From Oscillospiraceae bacterium (GTDB lineage: Bacteria; Bacillota_A; Clostridia; Oscillospirales; Oscillospiraceae): a stretch of 64,000 nt of DNA. How positions within the stretch are numbered: the first letter of the stretch is position 1; every line of letters begins with the position of its first letter. The position numbers and the translations under genes are program-made. This document shows positions 59,868 to 64,000 of this stretch, piece by piece. Where the stretch lies: NCBI GenBank assembly GCA_015067895.1, contig SVLP01000009.1:1-64000 (forward strand), written 5' to 3'. The notes beneath the pieces were generated by a model. That model worked only from the letters and a program-made list of their open reading frames with translations, did no database searches and had not been told where the DNA came from.

Positions 59868-62800
59868 TTACCAGAGGAAGGTGGTGACGAAACGCTGGAT
59901 GATGATGGCGATCTGGGCACGGTTTGCTAGGCCGTTGGGGCCCAGGGTGGTCTCGGTCATGCCGGAGATGATGCCGTTGGCCACGGCCCACTCCATGGGC
60001 TCCCGGGCGTGGGCGGCGATCTGGCCGGCGTCGGTGTAGCCGCTGAGGTCTGCCCGCTTGGCGGTGTCGATGCCCATGGTCTTTGCAAAGCGCATCAGGA
60101 AGGTGACCATATTCTGGCGCACCAGAGTGCCGCCGGGGTTGAAGTGGGTGGCATCGGAGCCGGTGGTGATGCCGTTTTCAAAGGCCCACAGCACCGCGTC
60201 GGTGAACCAGCTCTCGGCGGGCACATCCACGAAGGGATTGTCGATGGTGACGGCCGGAGAACCGGCCATGCGGTACAGGATCACCACGAACTGGGCCCGG
60301 TTGATGTTGGCACCGGGGGCGAAAACGCCGCCGTCCATGCCGTTCATGAAGCCGTAGCGGGTGACGAAGTCCACCGCATCATAGAACCAGGTGCCCTCGG
60401 CGATGTCGGAGTACATGGTGTTGACCTTGTAGTCTCTCAGGGCTTCCCATGCAGCCAGCAGGGATGCATACTGGGCATCCACGTCGGGCTGGGTGTAGTC
60501 GGGGATGGCGTTGACGTTGTTCAGGAATTGATCGGCTGCGTCAAGCTGTGCCAGCAGGGCAGTGACGGACTCGGCGGGGAAGATGTCCAGCTTCAGGTGC
60601 TCCCGGTCGGCATTGACCTGGGCATACAGCTCCTCCAGAGCGGTCAGGTCGCCCCGGAGCACCAGCTTGGCGCGCTCCTCCTGCAGCAGCCGCACACAGG
60701 TATCTGCCGTAAACTGGTTGGTGTTGGGATCGGCGGCAAATTCCTTGGCGGAACGGAGCACCGAGTCGAAGGTCGTCCAGCTGCGGCGGGTGTAGTCCTC
60801 CTGCTTCAGCTGCTCGCACTCTGCGATGGCAGCCAGCAGGGCGGTCAGATCAGCCCGTTTCTCCAGATGGAGGAAGGCCAGGTTCAGCTTCTCCAGGGCG
60901 GCATCCACGGCACCCTGGACGGCGGAGTCATCGTTCAGGACTTCCAGAGCTTCCGTCAGAGCCTCCACCAGGTACCGCCAGGTGATGGGGGTGTACTCCT
61001 CTTCGTTCAGTGCATCGGCCTTGGCGACGGCCTCGGCCAGGGCGGTCTTATCGGCGGCGGGAGCCACAGCAACATTGCCGTTGGGGCTCACGATGACCTG
61101 CCAGGCGGGTTCGCCGTCCAGGGCGATGAGATAAGCGTCCTCCCGGGCGGGCAGGTACAGGTAAAGCAGGTCGTCCTCCGGATGGTTGGCGGAAATGCCC
61201 CAATCCCTGCCGTCAACGGTGACGGAGGTCACATTGGGAGCCTCGATGTTGACCAGGAACACGGCGTCGGAGTCGTCGTTCAGGAGGGTCGTATCCCGGA
61301 AGGCCATGCCGGTGCCGGTGGAGACGGCCTTGACGGTGCCGCCGGAGATACGGGTGTTGTTGTTGGTCTGGGGGGATGCGGTGCCCGCGCCGATGGCGTC
61401 AGCCTCAAACTCACTGATGGCGGTGATGGTTCCGCCGAAGATGTAGGTGTTGCCGCCGTCCTGGCCGGGGCCGCCGCCGATGGCTGCGCCGTTGGACTTG
61501 GAGACGGCGTTGATGATACCGCCGGTGATGGTGATGTCGGGCACCACGGCACCGTAGTAGCCCTGGACACCGGTGCCGATGCAGGCGCCGCCGGTCATGG
61601 TGTTGTCCACGGTGTCCTCGGTCAGCAGGTCGAAGGTGCCGCCGTTAATATCGATGACGGCGTTCAGGTTGCCGGAGCCGTTGGCCACGCCGATGATGGG
61701 GCTGTCCACCTGGGTGAAGCCCACGAAATCGCCGCCGTTGATGGTGATGCGCATGGTCTTGTAGGGGCTGCTCCAGCCGCCGGTGGCCGCGTTGCCGGTG
61801 CCGATGGCTGCGCCGCAGTAGGCCAGGTTGTTGGTATAGCCGGACTCCCGGTTCTCCATGGCGATGTCGAAGGAGCCGCCGTTGATGGTGATGCTGACCT
61901 TGGCATTGCCGGAGCCGGTGCCGATGCCCGCACCGGCGTTCATGCCGTCGAAGACGAAGCTGCCGCCGTCAATGACGATGGTGCCCGCGTCCTCACCGGC
62001 GTTGGAGCCGATGGCCGCGCCGTAGGTGTTGTGGTTGCCCAGAACCGTCAGCTTACCGCTGCCCTTCACGGTCAGCTCCACGCCGTCGGGGACATGGATG
62101 GAGGCGGCGGAGCCGTAGTCCTGGCCGTGGACGGAGTTTTCGCCCACCAGGGTCAGGGTGTTGCCGGTGCCGGTAAAGTCGATGCCGTTGGGGTAGGAGT
62201 AGTCGGAGGCCATGCCGCTGCTCAGGTGCAGATCCTCAATGGTCAGATTCAGCTGGGCGTTCAGGCTGTCGATGGCGAGATTCTGGTAGGGATTCTCGAT
62301 GGTGTTGCCCGCCGCGCCGGTGAGCCGGACGTTGTGGGCATCATCGGTGATGGTAACGGTGGTGTTGTGCAGATTCTCGGGGATGGTGTAGAAGCCGTCC
62401 TGGCGGATGACGTTGTCGCTGGGCCAGTCGGTGGTGGGAGCGGACACGGTGACGGAGGCCGCACCATAGACGCCGTTGACGGCGGTGGCCCGGATCTCGC
62501 AGGAGCCGGGGCCGACAAAATCGATCTCGGCGGTCATGGTGTCCTCGGAGACGGAAACCACCTGAGCCACATCCTCGTTGGTGGAAGACCAGGTGAGGGT
62601 CTTGTTCACCGCGTTCTCCGGATCGACGATGGCGTGCATGTCCATATTACCCGAGTCGATGTTGGCGGTAATCATGTACTCGTTGATCTGAACCAGCTGG
62701 GGTTCGATGTCCTGGCTGGTGGTGCTCATCAGATCGGACAGGTGCTCGTTCCAGGCGTAGTCGTAGATGTCCAGACGGCACATCTTGTAGCCGTCGGCCT

Positions 62801-64000
62801 GGACATCGGTCAGGTCGAAGGTCAGGGTGGTAACGGCACCCAGCTCCGTCTCCTCCACGGCGATGATGGGGCTCAGGGCGGTGGTGAAGTCCTCGTCCAC
62901 CAGCTGGGCGGCCATGACGTAGTGGTTGTCGGTGACCCGGACGGTCAGGGTGGGCTTGCCGTCAATGACCGCGTAGGTGTGGTCGACGATGGAGGGAGCC
63001 TCGTTGTCGATGTAGATGGGATATTTGCTGGTCTGGTACTCGTCCTGACCGTCGATCTTTGCATCGATGGTGTAGGTGTAGGGGCCGTCCTCCAGATACC
63101 AGTAGCCCAGCTCGTCATTGCCGCCGATGGGCTGCCAGGAGTCGCTCCAGTTGACGAAATCGGAGTAGATGTAGCCGCCGGAGGAATAGTAGAAGGACTT
63201 GTAGGTGTTCTCGTAGGCCATCACGTAGACGGGGTTCTCCGGATCCGCGTCAGCGGCGGCGGTGTACCAAATCTCCTTGGGAGCACGGAGCAGACCCTGC
63301 ATGGGGGTGATGAGGTAGTAGCCCGCGTTGCGGCTGGCGTAGGAGATCCACTGGGCCCGGGCGTTGCCGGTGATGGCGTTGACGCCCAGGTAGTTGCCGT
63401 TGCCGTTGTAGTCCATCTGGGCCAGGGCAGACTCGACCATGAAGGAGGTCTCGTCGTCATACATGGTGGTATCGAAGATGGGGGCGTCGGCCCAGTCGCC
63501 GTAGAAGCCCAGGTAGGGCAGGCCCAGGGATGCGGTGTCATCTCCGGTGAGCCGGACGAAGCCCTCCACATAGATGCCGTTGGGGAAGGCGGCCAGCTTG
63601 GCCTTGCCCGCAGCGGTCAGCTCGATGGTCACGGAGACCTCGGCGGTCTCGCCGGGCTGGACGGTGATGGACTCGGAGGAGAAGGTCACGGTCAGCTCAT
63701 CCTCCTCCATGGCGCGGCACAGCTCAGAGATATAGCTCTGACCGTAGTGCTCCTCGGTCTGGGCGGCGATGGGATCGATGGAGATATTCCAGGTCTTGGC
63801 GGAATCGGAGATGTTGTGGACGGTGAAGGAGAAGCTGTACACGCCCTCCTCACTCTCTCCCAGCTCGGCCTTGGGACGGCCGCCCTCCACGGTCAGATAG
63901 GCCTCGGAATGGATGGCGGCGGAGACATTGGCAAGGCCTGCGCCCTGCTTCCGGGGGGTGTAGCTGACGCCGTTGGGATCGGTGACGGGCACGGCGGTGG
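59868..64000 (-). CDS. SLH-anchored lactocepin/C5a-peptidase-like surface protein (N-terminus cut by window edge)
   Basis: About 1,377 residues visible; the gene continues beyond the window, so the N-terminal signal and any S8 protease domain are unseen. The visible start, YTPRKQGAGLANV, matches the segment after the catalytic domain of cell-envelope subtilases, followed by an Fn3-like (fn3_5) domain (about 15-150). Next: Ig-like segments; a right-handed beta-helix-like region of GG-x-F/I repeats (about 530-905: INGGSFDI, INGGDFVG, INGGTFDL, ISGGTVKA); FIVAR-like helical repeats (about 985-1190); three SLH repeats to the end. Secreted and wall-bound. The protease assignment is inferred from the missing part's context. 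Confidence 0.82.
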   Translation of the reverse strand, partial: TAVPVTDPNGVSYTPRKQGAGLANVSAAIHSEAYLTVEGGRPKAELGESEEGVYSFSFTVHNISDSAKTWNISIDPIAAQTEEHYGQSYISELCRAMEEDELTVTFSSESITVQPGETAEVSVTIELTAAGKAKLAAFPNGIYVEGFVRLTGDDTASLGLPYLGFYGDWADAPIFDTTMYDDETSFMVESALAQMDYNGNGNYLGVNAITGNARAQWISYASRNAGYYLITPMQGLLRAPKEIWYTAAADADPENPVYVMAYENTYKSFYYSSGGYIYSDFVNWSDSWQPIGGNDELGYWYLEDGPYTYTIDAKIDGQDEYQTSKYPIYIDNEAPSIVDHTYAVIDGKPTLTVRVTDNHYVMAAQLVDEDFTTALSPIIAVEETELGAVTTLTFDLTDVQADGYKMCRLDIYDYAWNEHLSDLMSTTSQDIEPQLVQINEYMITANIDSGNMDMHAIVDPENAVNKTLTWSSTNEDVAQVVSVSEDTMTAEIDFVGPGSCEIRATAVNGVYGAASVTVSAPTTDWPSDNVIRQDGFYTIPENLHNTTVTITDDAHNVRLTGAAGNTIENPYQNLAIDSLNAQLNLTIEDLHLSSGMASDYSYPNGIDFTGTGNTLTLVGENSVHGQDYGSAASIHVPDGVELTVKGSGKLTVLGNHNTYGAAIGSNAGEDAGTIVIDGGSFVFDGMNAGAGIGTGSGNAKVSITINGGSFDIAMENRESGYTNNLAYCGAAIGTGNAATGGWSSPYKTMRITINGGDFVGFTQVDSPIIGVANGSGNLNAVIDINGGTFDLLTEDTVDNTMTGGACIGTGVQGYYGAVVPDITITGGIINAVSKSNGAAIGGGPGQDGGNTYIFGGTITAISEFEADAIGAGTASPQTNNNTRISGGTVKAVSTGTGMAFRDTTLLNDDSDAVFLVNIEAPNVTSVTVDGRDWGISANHPEDDLLYLYLPAREDAYLIALDGEPAWQVIVSPNGNVAVAPAADKTALAEAVAKADALNEEEYTPITWRYLVEALTEALEVLNDDSAVQGAVDAALEKLNLAFLHLEKRADLTALLAAIAECEQLKQEDYTRRSWTTFDSVLRSAKEFAADPNTNQFTADTCVRLLQEERAKLVLRGDLTALEELYAQVNADREHLKLDIFPAESVTALLAQLDAADQFLNNVNAIPDYTQPDVDAQYASLLAAWEALRDYKVNTMYSDIAEGTWFYDAVDFVTRYGFMNGMDGGVFAPGANINRAQFVVILYRMAGSPAVTIDNPFVDVPAESWFTDAVLWAFENGITTGSDATHFNPGGTLVRQNMVTFLMRFAKTMGIDTAKRADLSGYTDAGQIAAHAREPMEWAVANGIISGMTETTLGPNGLANRAQIAIIIQRFVTTFLW

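Noticed and set aside
1..64000. tRNA, rRNA or CRISPR features
   Set aside because: No cloverleaf-like segments with a CCA or T-loop consensus, no rRNA-like sequence and no regularly spaced direct repeats were found on reading. A covariance-model scan would be needed to exclude unusual RNAs.

Overview
The window reads as chromosomal DNA of a high-GC Clostridia, most likely an Oscillospiraceae/Ruminococcaceae-type gut anaerobe. This rests on GC-rich codon use, strong AAGGAGG ribosome sites, three S-layer-homology (SLH) surface proteins, a RACo-type corrinoid activator with a DUF3786 protein, DegV proteins, and abundant intergenic palindromic repeats. Taxonomy is inference. No rRNA, tRNA or CRISPR array was seen. 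Both window edges cut giant SLH-anchored surface enzymes.

Layout. 1-6970 (minus): a multimodular SLH glycosidase joining GH85 and GH20 modules, partial at its C-terminus. 7.2-9.8 kb: Xre regulator, HAD phosphatase, M20 peptidase. 9.84-20.66 kb: nine genes (alpha/beta hydrolase, cardiolipin synthase, a small protein divergent from an Xre regulator, an SLH protein, a nucleotidyltransferase-fold protein, a GT2, a two-component system), bracketed by two inverted copies of a ~297-bp MITE-like element. 20.7-24.9 kb: acyltransferase 3, then the RACo/ASKHA protein, a VOC protein and a DUF3786 protein. 25-28.7 kb: a heterodimeric ABC exporter operon with a palindromic operator over its promoter. 28.9-36.2 kb: two DegV proteins around trmB-mnmG, a CmpB-like membrane protein and a ROK-family protein.

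36.2-58.6 kb is an accessory surface-polysaccharide island of visibly lower GC. It opens with a 3' remnant of a GT4 gene and an orphan phage-tail pair (baseplate-like protein plus SGNH esterase). A strong promoter then drives about 17 co-directional genes: an EpsG-like polymerase, many glycosyltransferases, two hexapeptide acyltransferases, a pyruvyltransferase, a Wzx flippase, and a block for a CMP-activated ulosonic acid (MptE/GT42-like protein, KdsB-like, HMGL-type aldolase fusion, KdsC-like). It ends with a VanZ-GT4 fusion. Beyond it lie a broken amidoligase gene and a broken epsG facing it. A GtrB-type GT2 and an SLH-anchored lactocepin-like protein, cut at its N-terminus, close the window.

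The main observations are two. First, the two polysaccharide-gene remnants at the island's edges are paralogues of the LAST and FIRST genes of the present cluster, both in the opposite orientation, as expected if an older minus-strand cluster was replaced by the present plus-strand one. Second, the cluster carries a ulosonate block in which an HMGL/DRE-TIM aldolase stands where a PEP-dependent KdsA/NeuB synthase would be expected. The pyruvyltransferase may also connect the polymer to the SLH proteins, because SLH domains classically bind pyruvylated wall polymers.
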